Part shown: one piece after another, positions 7,989 through 17,155 of the stretch
How positions within the stretch are numbered: position 1 is the stretch's first letter
How the letters are laid out: each line of letters begins with the position of its first letter
Origin: Thalassolituus alkanivorans
GTDB taxonomy: Bacteria > Pseudomonadota > Gammaproteobacteria > Pseudomonadales > Oceanobacteraceae
Length of the DNA: 64,000 bases
Direction of reading: 5' to 3'
NCBI RefSeq assembly: GCF_020447205.1
Contig: NZ_JAJAEL010000008.1
Span: 128,883 to 192,882 of the forward strand
Notes under the pieces: model-generated
What the model saw: only the letters and a program-made list of their open reading frames with translations
What the model was told of the DNA's origin: nothing
The model's database searches: none
Position numbers and translations under genes: made by a program

Positions 7989-9137
7989 TCAGACAGAAGG
8001 GTGCAGACAGAAGCGCTCAATCAGGCCGCGTAATAATTCCACACAGGGTTCAATCTGATCCTGCGCCAGATATTCATCCACCTGATGCGCCTGATCGATA
8101 TTACCCGGCCCGAGCACAATGGTGTCGATGCCCAGCTCCTGCAGAAAAGGTGCTTCGGTGGCGTAATTAACGGCGGCGCTGATATGGCCGGTTAAGCGTT
8201 CGGCGGCCTGAACCAGTGGGCTGGTGGCGGCGGTTTCAAACGAATTCACGCCGGGAAATAACGGCTCGAAAGAAAACTCGACGCGGTTCTGCTCGGCAAT
8301 GGGGTTTAACCGCTGGCGGATTTCTTCGCGCAGATCGTCGTTGCTCATCCCCGGCAGAGTGCGCAAATCGAACGCCAGTTCACAGCTGCCACAGATACGG
8401 TTGGGGTTATCGCCACCGTGAATACAGCCAAGGTTGAGCGTCGGCACCTGCACGGCAAAATGCGCGTTCTGATAACGGCCGGCCAGATCACGGCGCAGAT
8501 TCATTAACTCATTCATCACCGGCACCATGGCATCGAGGGCGTTGATGCCGAGATCCGGGTTGGATGAATGTCCGGCTTTACCGGTTAAGCGCACGCTCTC
8601 CATCATGATGCCTTTGTGCATACGGATGGGTTTTAAGCTGGTGGGTTCACCAACTACGGCATAGCGAGCTTTCGGCTTACCCTGCTGCGCCAGCGCGCGC
8701 GCGCCGCACATGGAACTTTCTTCATCGGCGGTGGCGAGAATAATCAGCGGTTGTTTAAAGTCGCTGGCCTGATAGTGCTTAAGGGCTTCGAGAACCAGAG
8801 CGAAGAAGCCTTTCATATCGCAGGTGCCGAGCCCGTAAAAACGGCCATCACGCTCGGTCAGGGTAAAAGGGTCGGACTGCCAGCGCTCCGGATTACAGGG
8901 CACGGTGTCGGTATGACCGCTGAGCACCAGGCCACCATCACCACGCCCCAAGGTGGCAATCAGATTAGCTTTACCGGGGAAGCCTTCCAGCGGCAGAATT
9001 TCGCAGGCAAAGCCCAGCTCACTGAACCACTGGGCCAGAGTGTTGATCACCGGCAGATTGCTTTCATCGTATTCCGGCAACACCGAGCTGATGCTGTTGT
9101 GAGCAATAAGAGTGGTAAGACGGCTGATCAGATCCAT
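7989..9137 (-). CDS. argE: acetylornithine deacetylase
   Basis: This is an M20-family zinc peptidase of 382 residues. It shows 'LSGHTDTVP' (metal His and catalytic Asp), 'GTCDMKG' (bridging Asp), 'DEESSMCGA' (catalytic Glu) and a late 'GPGNIDQAHQ' with the last metal His. It converts N2-acetylornithine to ornithine in arginine synthesis. The reading frame is open for 63 more codons upstream, but the ATG at 9137 has AAAAGG before it and gives the normal ArgE length, so I chose it. It lies divergent to the CYTH-CHAD gene and upstream of argA, a natural arginine operon. Confidence 0.93.
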   Translation of the reverse strand: MDLISRLTTLIAHNSISSVLPEYDESNLPVINTLAQWFSELGFACEILPLEGFPGKANLIATLGRGDGGLVLSGHTDTVPCNPERWQSDPFTLTERDGRFYGLGTCDMKGFFALVLEALKHYQASDFKQPLIILATADEESSMCGARALAQQGKPKARYAVVGEPTSLKPIRMHKGIMMESVRLTGKAGHSSNPDLGINALDAMVPVMNELMNLRRDLAGRYQNAHFAVQVPTLNLGCIHGGDNPNRICGSCELAFDLRTLPGMSNDDLREEIRQRLNPIAEQNRVEFSFEPLFPGVNSFETAATSPLVQAAERLTGHISAAVNYATEAPFLQELGIDTIVLGPGNIDQAHQVDEYLAQDQIEPCVELLRGLIERFCLHPSV

Positions 9138-9230
9138 AACTGGCCTTTTATAAATAACGACGCTGTTAATAACAGTGTTTAAAGCATCACTGAGCTTGCT
9201 TATAGCGGGGCGCCTCATGACAATAGCGCC

Positions 9231-10637
9231 ATGACTAAAGAAACCGAACTCAAGCTCCGCATCAGCCCGCAATCTTTGCCTGCGCTGACTCAATTCCTGA
9301 ACACTCAGGCCCGGCCTCTGAGCCATTCTACGCTGAAAAACTGGTACCTCGATACGCCCGCAGCGGCGTTATCGTCGGCCCGTGCGGCTTTGCGTATCCG
9401 CCAGCACGGTGATGGCTACGAACAGACGCTTAAAACCCGTGGCCAGAGCCAGGCTGGCATACATCAGCGTGGTGAATGGAACTGGCCATTAACCTCCCCA
9501 CAGCTCGACAGTACCCGGCTGCAGAGTGCCGAAGTAGCTGAGCACTGGCCAGCCAGCATCAATGTTGCTGAGCTGGGCGAAATCTTCACCACCCATTTTG
9601 AACGCCAGGCCTGGCTGTGGCAGCTGGATGGCTGTGAAGCCGAAGTGGTGCTGGATCAGGGCGAGGTGAGCAGCGGGCGCAAGACCCTGCCGTTGTGCGA
9701 AGTCGAGCTGGAATTAAAACAGGGTGATGCCGCCGGTTTGTGGGCAATGGCCCTGCAGCTGGCCGAACAGGCGCCACTCTGGCTGAGTGATATCAGCAAG
9801 GCCGAACGTGGCTACCGTCTGGCGCGCCTCAGTCAGCCCTGGGCACAGACCCCGGGCGTGAGTGCCGAAGACGATATGGCCGAAGCTCTGCCGCAGTGGC
9901 TGAGCTATGAATTCTTACACCTGCAGCGTGCGCTGGAGCATTGCCTGTGGGACAGCAATATTCATGGTGCGCTGGATGCCTGGACACACTGGCAGGCGCT
10001 GCGTGCCCTGCCGCAGCTGGTGGGTAAAGTGATCCGCCGCAATCAGACCCGCACCCTGCGTGAAGCACTGGACCAGCTGCAACAGCCACTGCAGCAGCTG
10101 GCGGCCACGGCCCAGCTGCTCAGCTATCTGCGCTCTGCCGATGAAGAAAGTGACGTGCGCGACGAACTAAACAGCCTGCAGGCGGTCTGGATGGAGCGCC
10201 TGCAACAGCTGCGTGATGACGCGGTGCTGGCACAAGCGCTGACACAGGCTGCGGCGGCCTTGTATGCATTGCCGCCGCTAAAAGAAGGCAGCGAGCAGGC
10301 AGGCCACTGGTTGCGTCACCTGCTGCGTCAGCATCAGCCGTTGCTGGAACAGCTTAAACGTCAGCGACCACAATCGACCGAGCAGTGGCGTGGCATGGCA
10401 CACGAGCTGGCTCTGCTGTGTATGGCCTGTGATTATGCCCGTGCATTGCCGCAGGTGAATGCGCCCGGTGAAACAGTGTGGCGTGCGCTGTCTGATATGC
10501 TTAACGCAGAAACTTTGTTACAAAGACCCTGGCCCCTGCCGCCACTGAACCCGGCTGCTGGCGCTGAACAACGCACGGCCGATGACTACAGCGGCTGGGC
10601 AGAAGAGCACCTGCAGCATCTGGCCAGACAACTCTGA
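9231..10637 (+). CDS. CYTH-CHAD inorganic triphosphatase
   Basis: The 468-residue product begins with the CYTH signature ETELK (ExExK), followed by conserved 'LKTRGQ' and 'WLSDISKAERGY' elements (residues about 3-205). Residues about 225-465 are a His- and Leu-rich helical CHAD domain. It is the same architecture as E. coli YgiF, which hydrolyses tripolyphosphate; CHAD domains bind polyphosphate. It is cytoplasmic. The start ATG has no strong SD. A five-codon ATG…TGA frame at 9217-9234 overlaps the start and could couple translation, though this may be chance. Confidence 0.88.
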   Translation: MTKETELKLRISPQSLPALTQFLNTQARPLSHSTLKNWYLDTPAAALSSARAALRIRQHGDGYEQTLKTRGQSQAGIHQRGEWNWPLTSPQLDSTRLQSAEVAEHWPASINVAELGEIFTTHFERQAWLWQLDGCEAEVVLDQGEVSSGRKTLPLCEVELELKQGDAAGLWAMALQLAEQAPLWLSDISKAERGYRLARLSQPWAQTPGVSAEDDMAEALPQWLSYEFLHLQRALEHCLWDSNIHGALDAWTHWQALRALPQLVGKVIRRNQTRTLREALDQLQQPLQQLAATAQLLSYLRSADEESDVRDELNSLQAVWMERLQQLRDDAVLAQALTQAAAALYALPPLKEGSEQAGHWLRHLLRQHQPLLEQLKRQRPQSTEQWRGMAHELALLCMACDYARALPQVNAPGETVWRALSDMLNAETLLQRPWPLPPLNPAAGAEQRTADDYSGWAEEHLQHLARQL

Positions 10638-10678
10638 GGCGGGTGCGCAGAAAAAATACACGGATTAGGGAATGACAC

Positions 10679-12451
10679 ATGCAGGCTCAGGCGGAACGCC
10701 AACTCTCATTACCATCGCTGATTGAAGATCTGCGCCGCGACCAGCTGCTCAACGACGAAGATCATCAGCTGGCGCTGAGCATCCGTCGTAAGCCGGAAGA
10801 GAAAAGCCTGCACGTCCTCACCCTGCTGGGTAAACAGAATTTCGCCGACGCCCGCCATAAAGGCCGGGTGTTAAATGAGCATCTGCTGATCGACTGGCTG
10901 GCCGAGCGCCATAAAATGGAAGCCGTGCAGATCGATCCGCTGGAAGTGGACGTGTCGGCGGTGACCGATGTGATGTCTTACGCCTTTGCTGAACGTCACC
11001 GTATTCTGGCGGTGAAAGTGAGCACCGATACCGTGGTGGTTGCCTGTGCCGAGCCGGAAGTGGACAGCTGGATTGCCGACGTTGAGCACGTTACCCGTCG
11101 TCAGGTAAAACGTGTGCTGGCTGCGCCCAGTGATATCGAACGTTACCGCGTAGAGTTTTATCAGCTGGCCAACTCGGTCAACCGTGCACGCCAGAGCCAC
11201 AAAGGCGCGAGCGTGGTACAGAATCTGGAGTCCATGCTGGAGCTGGGCAAAGCCCGCGCGCCGGATGCCAATGACGAGCACATCGTCAATATCGTTGACT
11301 GGTTGCTGCAGTACGCTTTCGATCAGCGTGCCAGTGATATTCACATCGAGCCACGGCGCGAAGTCGGCCATGTGCGCTTCCGTATCGACGGCGTGCTGCA
11401 CAATGTTTACGAACTGCCGGCGCAGGTTGCGATGGCGGTGGTGGCGCGGATCAAATCGCTGGGGCGGATGAACATCGCCGAAAAGCGTAAACCTCAGGAC
11501 AGCCGCTTAAAAACCAAAACCCCGTCTGGTCAGGAAGTGGAGCTGCGTTTATCGACGCTGCCGACCGCCTTTGGCGAAAAACTGGTGATGCGGGTATTTG
11601 ATCCGCAGGTGCTGGTGCGCAGTTTCTCTGAGCTGGGTTTCAGCAAAGAAGACAACCGCCGCTGGGCGGAAATGACGCGCAACAACCACGGCATCATTTT
11701 TGTTACCGGGCCGACCGGTTCCGGTAAAACCACCACGCTGTATTCCACCCTGAAACAGCTGGCGACGCCGGAAGTGAACGTGTCCACCATCGAAGACCCG
11801 ATCGAAATGGTGGAGCCGGCGTTTAACCAGATGCAGGTACACCCCGGCATCGACCTGACCTTCGCCAGTGGCGTGCGCGCCTTACTTCGTCAGGATCCTG
11901 ATATCATCATGGTCGGTGAGGTGCGTGACCTTGAGACCGCCGAAATTGCCGTTCAGGCGGCATTAACCGGCCATCTGGTTCTCTCTACCCTGCACACCAA
12001 TGATGCGCCTTCAGCCTTCACCCGTTTAATGGAGCTGGGGCTGCCGGCGTATTTAATCCGCTCCAGTGTGCTGGGGGTGATGGCGCAGCGTCTGGTGCGG
12101 ACGTTATGCCCGCACTGCAAGGTCAAAGAAAAAGTTGATGAGCACGCCTGGAAACAGCTGACGGCCCCTTGGCTGGTGAAAACACCGGAGCATGTGTACG
12201 CCGCTAAAGGTTGCCTCGAATGCCGTGGCACCGGTTATATGGGGCGGATGGGTATCTATGAAGTGATGCCGATGACCGAGAATCTGGAAATGATGATCAA
12301 CGACCAGATGGATCACATCAAACTGCGCCAGAGTGCGATGAAAGAAGGTATGCACAGCCTGCGTTTAAGTGGTGCGCATAAGGTTGCCGCCGGTATGACC
12401 ACGGTCGCAGAAGTGATGCGTGTGGCGCCTTTGTCGAAAATGCAGTCGTAA
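10679..12451 (+). CDS. GspE/PilB-family secretion ATPase
   Basis: The 590-residue product has an N-terminal MshEN-type domain (residues about 1-160) and a central N2 domain. The AAA core carries Walker A GPTGSGKTTT near residue 345, the Asp box 'IEDPIE', Walker B DPDIIMVGEVRD and the His box 'LSTLHTNDAP'. A tetracysteine zinc element (CPHC…CLEC) lies near residues 480-520. Such hexamers power type IV pilus or type II secretion assembly. No pilin, PilC or secretin gene is nearby, so it is a stand-alone ATPase whose machine is encoded elsewhere. The start has only weak SD-like bases upstream. Confidence 0.9.
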   Translation: MQAQAERQLSLPSLIEDLRRDQLLNDEDHQLALSIRRKPEEKSLHVLTLLGKQNFADARHKGRVLNEHLLIDWLAERHKMEAVQIDPLEVDVSAVTDVMSYAFAERHRILAVKVSTDTVVVACAEPEVDSWIADVEHVTRRQVKRVLAAPSDIERYRVEFYQLANSVNRARQSHKGASVVQNLESMLELGKARAPDANDEHIVNIVDWLLQYAFDQRASDIHIEPRREVGHVRFRIDGVLHNVYELPAQVAMAVVARIKSLGRMNIAEKRKPQDSRLKTKTPSGQEVELRLSTLPTAFGEKLVMRVFDPQVLVRSFSELGFSKEDNRRWAEMTRNNHGIIFVTGPTGSGKTTTLYSTLKQLATPEVNVSTIEDPIEMVEPAFNQMQVHPGIDLTFASGVRALLRQDPDIIMVGEVRDLETAEIAVQAALTGHLVLSTLHTNDAPSAFTRLMELGLPAYLIRSSVLGVMAQRLVRTLCPHCKVKEKVDEHAWKQLTAPWLVKTPEHVYAAKGCLECRGTGYMGRMGIYEVMPMTENLEMMINDQMDHIKLRQSAMKEGMHSLRLSGAHKVAAGMTTVAEVMRVAPLSKMQS

Positions 12452-12532
12452 AGTGTTAGCCGGTGCATAGAGCAGCGGCGCAGCAGCGACTAGAATGAAC
12501 GTTTAAATAATAAAAGTAAGGATGTACCCGCC

Positions 12533-13030
12533 GTGGATATCAGCGTACCGCCCATCATCGACCTTGAGGCCTCCGGTTTCGGACGGGGCAGCTATCCGAT
12601 TGAGGTGGGCTTTGCGCTGGAAGACCGTATGGTACACAGCTTCCTGATCAAACCCGCGCCGACCTGGCTGCACTGGAGTGTGGAAGCGGAGCTGATTCAT
12701 GGCATTTCGCGCGAGCAGTTGCAGGAAGAGGGCATGACCCCGCGTGAAGTCGCACTGAAAATGAACGAAATCCTGCGCGGCAAAACCCTCTATTCCGATG
12801 CCTGGAGTTTTGACAGCTCGTGGATGGGGCGTCTGTTTGACGAAGCCGAACTGGTGCAGCGCTTCCGTATCGAAACCATCAACAAGCTGCTGACGCCGGA
12901 GCAGATGGAAGCCTGGCACGACACCAAGAAGTCTCTCTGGCACACCATGAACATCGAACGTCACCGCGCGGCCAACGACGTGCAGGTGCTGCAGGAAACC
13001 TTTTTGCGGGTAACCGCCAGCACGGTTTAA
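12533..13030 (+). CDS. DEDDh-type 3'-5' exonuclease-like protein
   Basis: The 165-residue product matches a small DnaQ/RNase T-like fold. 'IDLEASGFG' supplies Asp and Glu, 'SDAWSFDSSWM' the second Asp, and 'ERHRAANDV' the His and last Asp of a DEDDh centre. Proteins of this size and motif order are 3'-5' exonucleases, but the substrate (DNA or RNA) is not evident. The start is GTG with AAGGA 10 bases upstream; an ATG at 12522 is out of frame. The following 618 bases have no gene. Confidence 0.75.
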   Translation: MDISVPPIIDLEASGFGRGSYPIEVGFALEDRMVHSFLIKPAPTWLHWSVEAELIHGISREQLQEEGMTPREVALKMNEILRGKTLYSDAWSFDSSWMGRLFDEAELVQRFRIETINKLLTPEQMEAWHDTKKSLWHTMNIERHRAANDVQVLQETFLRVTASTV

Positions 13031-13198
13031 CGGTCGTTGCGATTCTGCATAAACTGCAGCATTAATCGACGACTGTTTTTCAACCTGAAACGCCTTTCCG
13101 GGGCAAGCCCCTGGCCCCCTGCAAGGAGAGGTATCTCCTTACGATCCTCTCTTTTCGGCGCGTCCGGCCTGACTTAGAAAAAAGAGGGCAGCCAACTG

Positions 13199-13373
13199 TG
13201 ATTATGCGGCACGCAAAACAATGACTCCGGGCATCCATGCCCTTCACCCTTCGGGCCAGCCTGCGGCTGTTGAAATGGCTCCTGCCATTTAGCCCGCCCC
13301 GGAACGACGTTTTAAAGTACCAATAATTTGTGTCGTTCCGGGGCAGGGTTTTGCTCTGAAGGCCGCATAATCA
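13199..13373. repeat. nested inverted-repeat element
   Basis: Outer arms TGATTATGCGGC (13199-13210) and GCCGCATAATCA (13362-13373) are perfect, and the similarity continues outward imperfectly (CAGCCAA versus CAACCAA on the reverse strand). Inner arms GCCCCGGAACGAC (13296-13308) and its exact complement (13332-13344) enclose an AT-rich 23-nt loop. Three or four short perfect hairpins fill the space between the left outer and left inner arms. Confidence 0.75.
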
Positions 13374-13603
13374 TTTGGTTGTCTGGCGCCGCACGATCGC
13401 CGGTTTAAGCAATCCGCTCAGCCGTATTCCAGAGGAAACTGTGTTTGAGACATGAGATTTAAAGGAATACGGCCCAGAAAGCGCGAAGCTGGGGTCGGCC
13501 CGCCGGCAAGGGGATAAGTTCCCCTGCGAGGCATTGGGCCTTGATGTTAAAAAATGCTGTTTTTGTCAGCTATGGTGCTGATTAAAAACTGTGGGACAGC
13601 AGT

Positions 13604-13626
13604 GAGCCCGAATGGCTCGTTTTTTT
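13604..13626 (+). terminator. plus-strand intrinsic terminator without an annotated upstream gene
   Basis: GAGCC (13604-13608), loop CGAAT and GGCTC (13614-13618) are followed by G and seven T (13620-13626). The nearest plus-strand gene ends 574 bases upstream, so either a long 3' UTR or a small RNA ends here. It points into the end of lpxL. Confidence 0.65.
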
Positions 13627-13648
13627 ATGTATGCATGGCAATAAAGAG

Positions 13649-14578
13649 TCATGCACGACGATACAGCATCCCTTTTTTCTCTTTCGCATCCGGGCGCGTT
13701 TTAAAGCGCTGGTGCAGCCATAAATACTGGCTCGGATGCTGGCGCAGTTGCTCTTCAAGGAAGGCATTGGCTATGCGGGCGTCGGTGCTGTCGTCTTCAC
13801 CGGGAATCGGCAACGGATCATGAATGGTCATGGTGTAACCACGGTTATCGTCGTTGCGGAAATAGGTGATCGGCATCACCAGTGCGTTACCGGCTTTGGC
13901 GATACGTGACGTTGCCGTAATGGTTGCTGCAGGTACGCCGAAGAAATCGACAAAGACACTGTTTTTACGGCCAAAATCCTGATCCTGCGCGTACCAGAGA
14001 ATATCGCCCTGTTTCAGGGTGCGGATAAAGCCGCGGATATCTTTGCGGGTAAAGCAATGCTTATACAGACGGCCACGGTTCTGCTCCATCAGATAATTCA
14101 TCACCAGGTTATTCTGCGGCCGGTAGCTGACGTTAAAGGTCAGTTTATTACTGAGCAGCGTGCCCGCCAGATCAAGCATGGAGTAGTGTGCGCCGAGCAG
14201 CATAATGCCGCGCCCTTCCGCCTGGGCCGCCGCCACTTTCTCCAGTCCGACAAAGGTGGTTCTGTTGACCAGATAATCCGGTTTACGGAACCAGGCGATC
14301 ATGGTTTCCATAATGCCGATACCATTGTCGATAAATACCTGACGTACCAGAGCGCGCTGTTCTTGCGCAGATTTCTCCGGGAAACACAGACGGATATTGA
14401 CCTCAACAATATTACGCCGGCTTCTGGCGGCTTTATGCAGCAGCAGTCCGAGGCCTTTGCCGATACGCAGCTGCACGGCAAACGGCAGGCGGGTAATGCA
14501 TAGCATCAGTCCGACCAGCAGCCAGACCGGCCAGTGTTGCGGTTTTAACAGGGCTTTAGGGAAATGCTGCTCAGCCAT
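13649..14578 (-). CDS. lpxL: lipid A late acyltransferase (LpxL/HtrB family)
   Basis: The 309-residue product has one N-terminal membrane helix and the LPLAT acyltransferase signature HYSMLD (HX4D) near residue 140. '[20 protein letters not shown]' follows at about 200, as in lauroyl acyltransferases. It transfers a secondary acyl chain from acyl-ACP to Kdo2-lipid IVA at the inner membrane. Its start overlaps the end of hldD by 8 bases, making it the third gene of hldE-hldD-lpxL. LpxL versus LpxM specificity is not certain from sequence. Confidence 0.88.
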   Translation of the reverse strand: MAEQHFPKALLKPQHWPVWLLVGLMLCITRLPFAVQLRIGKGLGLLLHKAARSRRNIVEVNIRLCFPEKSAQEQRALVRQVFIDNGIGIMETMIAWFRKPDYLVNRTTFVGLEKVAAAQAEGRGIMLLGAHYSMLDLAGTLLSNKLTFNVSYRPQNNLVMNYLMEQNRGRLYKHCFTRKDIRGFIRTLKQGDILWYAQDQDFGRKNSVFVDFFGVPAATITATSRIAKAGNALVMPITYFRNDDNRGYTMTIHDPLPIPGEDDSTDARIANAFLEEQLRQHPSQYLWLHQRFKTRPDAKEKKGMLYRRA

Positions 14579-15539
14579 TTAACCAGTCCATATAGCTGAA
14601 CACACCCTGTTCTACGGTCGCGAAATCAGCGCTGTAACCAGCCGCGCGCAGGGCGCTGATATCGGCTTCGGTAAAGCTCTGGTAGGCGCCTTTTAAATGA
14701 TCCGGGAAAGGAACGTATTCTTTTCTGCCGTTGATTTGTTCTGCCGCCGGGCGCTCGCTGTGCCATTTAATAACGGCATCAGCGACGTCATTAAAGCTCT
14801 GGCACTGGCCGGTACCCAGATTGAAAATGCCGCTCTTGTCCGGGTTGGCCCAGAACCACAGGTTCACCTTCACCACATCGCCGACAAAGACAAAATCGCG
14901 GCGCTGTTCACCATCACCATAACCGCCACTGCCGCCGAACAGTTTGCACACGCCATTGTCTTTCAGCTGGTTATTAAAGTGGAAGGCCACCGATGACATC
15001 GAGCCTTTGTGCTGTTCGCGCGGGCCGTAGACATTGAAATAACGGAAACCGACGACCTGGCTGGTCAGTGTGTGCTGAATGGAACGCACATACTGGTCGA
15101 ACTGCCATTTGCTGTAGCCGTAAACATTCAGCGGTTTTTCGTGGCTGCGTTCTTCTTTAAACACATCGCTGCCGCCGTAAACAGAAGCGCTGGAGGCGTA
15201 CAAAAAGGCAATGCCTTTAGCCTGGCAGGCGTGCAGCAGCACTTTGGAATATTCGTAGTTGTTTTCCATCATGAATTTGCCGTCCCACTCGGTGGTGGAG
15301 GAGCAGGCGCCTTCGTGGAAAATCACTTCGACGTTATCAAGGATGCCGTCGTTATTTTTTACCCGTTGCAGGAAATCGTCTTTATCCAGATAGTCGGCGA
15401 TATCGCAGTCGCTGATGTTATAAAACTTTTTACCATCGCTCAGGTCGTCGACCACGATAATGTCTTTACGGCCCTGTTCGTTCAGGGTTTTAACGATGTT
15501 GCTGCCAATAAAGCCGGCGCCGCCGGTTACGATAATCAT
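14571..15539 (-). CDS. hldD: ADP-L-glycero-D-manno-heptose 6-epimerase
   Basis: The 322-residue extended short-chain dehydrogenase has the NAD(P) loop [10 protein letters not shown] at residues 5-14 and the active-site YGYSK. An '[12 protein letters not shown]' segment is characteristic of HldD. It epimerises ADP-D-glycero- to ADP-L-glycero-manno-heptose for the LPS inner core. The length fits the family. The ATG overlaps the hldE stop in a 4-base ATGA, so the two are translationally coupled. Confidence 0.96.
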   Translation of the reverse strand: MIIVTGGAGFIGSNIVKTLNEQGRKDIIVVDDLSDGKKFYNISDCDIADYLDKDDFLQRVKNNDGILDNVEVIFHEGACSSTTEWDGKFMMENNYEYSKVLLHACQAKGIAFLYASSASVYGGSDVFKEERSHEKPLNVYGYSKWQFDQYVRSIQHTLTSQVVGFRYFNVYGPREQHKGSMSSVAFHFNNQLKDNGVCKLFGGSGGYGDGEQRRDFVFVGDVVKVNLWFWANPDKSGIFNLGTGQCQSFNDVADAVIKWHSERPAAEQINGRKEYVPFPDHLKGAYQSFTEADISALRAAGYSADFATVEQGVFSYMDWLNG

Positions 15540-16966
15540 GCTTCGGTCTCCTGAATTTTTTTCACAATCGCGGACGTTGAGCAGTTGTCTTTAAAGCTCA
15601 GAATAATTACGTCGCCGCCGTTGTTCTGCACACACTGACCACCGGCAATCTGCTCGATGGTGTAGTCACCGCCTTTCACCAGAATATCCGGCAGAATACG
15701 GCAGATTAAACGCTCCGGGGTATCTTCGGCGAAGGGCACAACCCAGTCGACACTTTCCAGTCCGGCCAGTACGGCCATACGGTGGTCAAGCGGATTAATC
15801 GGCCGGGTCGGGCCTTTTAAGCGGCTGACGGATTCATCGGAATTCACCGCCACCAGTAAACGGTCGCCCAGCGCTTTGGCTTCTTTTAAATACTGCACAT
15901 GGCCGGGGTGAATAATGTCGAAACAGCCGTTGGTCATCACCAGGGTTTCGCCACGGCTGCGGGCTTCCTCAACCAGCAGCTGCAGGCTGTCTTCGTCGAA
16001 AATACCGGCGCCAAGACGGTTTTCGCTGCGCAGGTCGCGGCGTAATTCTTCCGTGGTGACCGTGGCGGTACCCAGTTTGCCGACCACAATGCCGGCGGCG
16101 GTGTTGGCCAGCACGGTGGCTTGTTCCAGCGGCTGACCAGCGGCCAGTGCGGCGGCCAGTACGGAGATTACGGTATCGCCGGCACCGGTAACATCGTAAA
16201 CCTCACGTGCCCGCGCTGGCAGGTGGAAAGGTTCCTGCCCGCGCTGGACCAGGGTCATGCCTTTTTCGCTGCGGGTCACCAGAATGGCCTGCAGGTCGTA
16301 ATCACTGATCAGTTTCCGGGCCTTGGTAACCAGGGTGTCATCGTCTGCGGCAGGGCCAACCACGGCTTCAAACTCGCTCAGATTCGGCGTGATCAGGGTA
16401 GCGCCGCGGTAGCGCTCAAAGTCGGTGCCTTTGGGATCGACCAGAACCGGTACAGAAATTTTCCGCGCGGCACTGATCAGATCCTGCGGATTGCTCAGCG
16501 CGCCTTTGCCGTAGTCGGACAAAATCACGACGTTGGCGGCGGCCAGACGCTGATTGAAGTCGGCGTACAGATTGCTGAGATCGGTAGCGTCGAAGGCTTC
16601 TTCAAAGTCGAGGCGGATCAGCTGCTGGTGGCGGCTCATAATCCGTAATTTGGTGATGGTCGGGTGACTCGGGTGTTCAAGGAAGCTGCAGTTCACATTG
16701 GCCAGTTCGAGCATGGCGGCCAGCGCTTTACCGTTTTCGTCGTTACCGGTAATGCCCAGCAGATCGACGCCAGCGCCTAAGGTGGCAATGTTCAGGGCAA
16801 CGTTACCGGCACCACCGGCGCGGTTTTCCACGTCCTGAATCTTTACTACGGGAACCGGTGCCTCCGGCGAGATACGTGATGTCGGGCCCTGCCAGTAGCG
16901 GTCGAGCATTACATCGCCAAACACCAGTACGCGGGCCTGGTGAAAATCGGGAACGGTTACATCCAT
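15536..16966 (-). CDS. hldE: bifunctional heptose-7-phosphate kinase / heptose-1-phosphate adenylyltransferase
   Basis: The 476-residue fusion has an N-terminal PfkB-type kinase domain (residues about 1-320, with the 'VTGAGDT' anion hole). The C-terminal cytidylyltransferase-like domain carries '[12 protein letters not shown]' near residue 346. It makes ADP-D-glycero-beta-D-manno-heptose, the substrate chain of HldD. It is the first gene of the minus-strand operon hldE-hldD-lpxL and lies divergent to waaA, so the region groups inner-core and lipid A assembly. Confidence 0.97.
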   Translation of the reverse strand: MDVTVPDFHQARVLVFGDVMLDRYWQGPTSRISPEAPVPVVKIQDVENRAGGAGNVALNIATLGAGVDLLGITGNDENGKALAAMLELANVNCSFLEHPSHPTITKLRIMSRHQQLIRLDFEEAFDATDLSNLYADFNQRLAAANVVILSDYGKGALSNPQDLISAARKISVPVLVDPKGTDFERYRGATLITPNLSEFEAVVGPAADDDTLVTKARKLISDYDLQAILVTRSEKGMTLVQRGQEPFHLPARAREVYDVTGAGDTVISVLAAALAAGQPLEQATVLANTAAGIVVGKLGTATVTTEELRRDLRSENRLGAGIFDEDSLQLLVEEARSRGETLVMTNGCFDIIHPGHVQYLKEAKALGDRLLVAVNSDESVSRLKGPTRPINPLDHRMAVLAGLESVDWVVPFAEDTPERLICRILPDILVKGGDYTIEQIAGGQCVQNNGGDVIILSFKDNCSTSAIVKKIQETEA

Positions 16967-17111
16967 AGTGTTTTACACGTCTGCAGCTGTCAGAAAAATG
17001 AGCAGAGGAGTTTAACATAGAGCCCGGCAGCGGTGTGCTACTCCGTGCGCACGGTCGCGGCCGTGTTTTTATGTTTCAAATTGCGCCAGCCACTGCCGCA
17101 TCATCAGCCTG

Positions 17112-17120
17112 TGGTATGAT
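17112..17120 (+). promoter_or_regulatory. extended -10 promoter of waaA
   Basis: TGGTATGAT is a TGn-extended -10 element placed 35 bases before the waaA GTG. A matching -35 is poor, as expected for extended -10 promoters. Confidence 0.45.
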
Positions 17121-17155
17121 GCCGCGCTTTGATCCGGGTTAACGGCGGGAGTTCT

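Larger units (their letters stand above)
13031..13648. other. gene-free, highly structured intergenic block
   Basis: These 618 bases hold no credible ORF but an exceptional density of inverted repeats. They include hairpins at 13123-13140, 13229-13242, 13258-13268, 13273-13290 and 13509-13525. Long-range pairs join 13199-13210 with 13362-13373, 13296-13308 with 13332-13344, and a GCCGTATTCC/GGAATACGGC pair near 13420-13473. A plus-strand terminator closes the block at 13604-13626. It may be a palindromic repeat element or a structured RNA. Confidence 0.6.

Noticed and set aside
9217..9234. Five-codon leader peptide overlapping the CYTH-CHAD start
   Set aside because: It has no SD and no codon bias pointing to attenuation. 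An ATG…TGA of this size is likely by chance.
7989..9326. Longer argE reading frame starting at 9326
   Set aside because: It would overlap the divergent CYTH-CHAD start and add 63 residues absent from the family. The ATG at 9137 has an SD and gives the normal length.
13199..13373. attC site or retron RNA
   Set aside because: The nested arms lack GTTRRRY crossover boxes and bulged bases, and no integrase or reverse transcriptase gene is adjacent.
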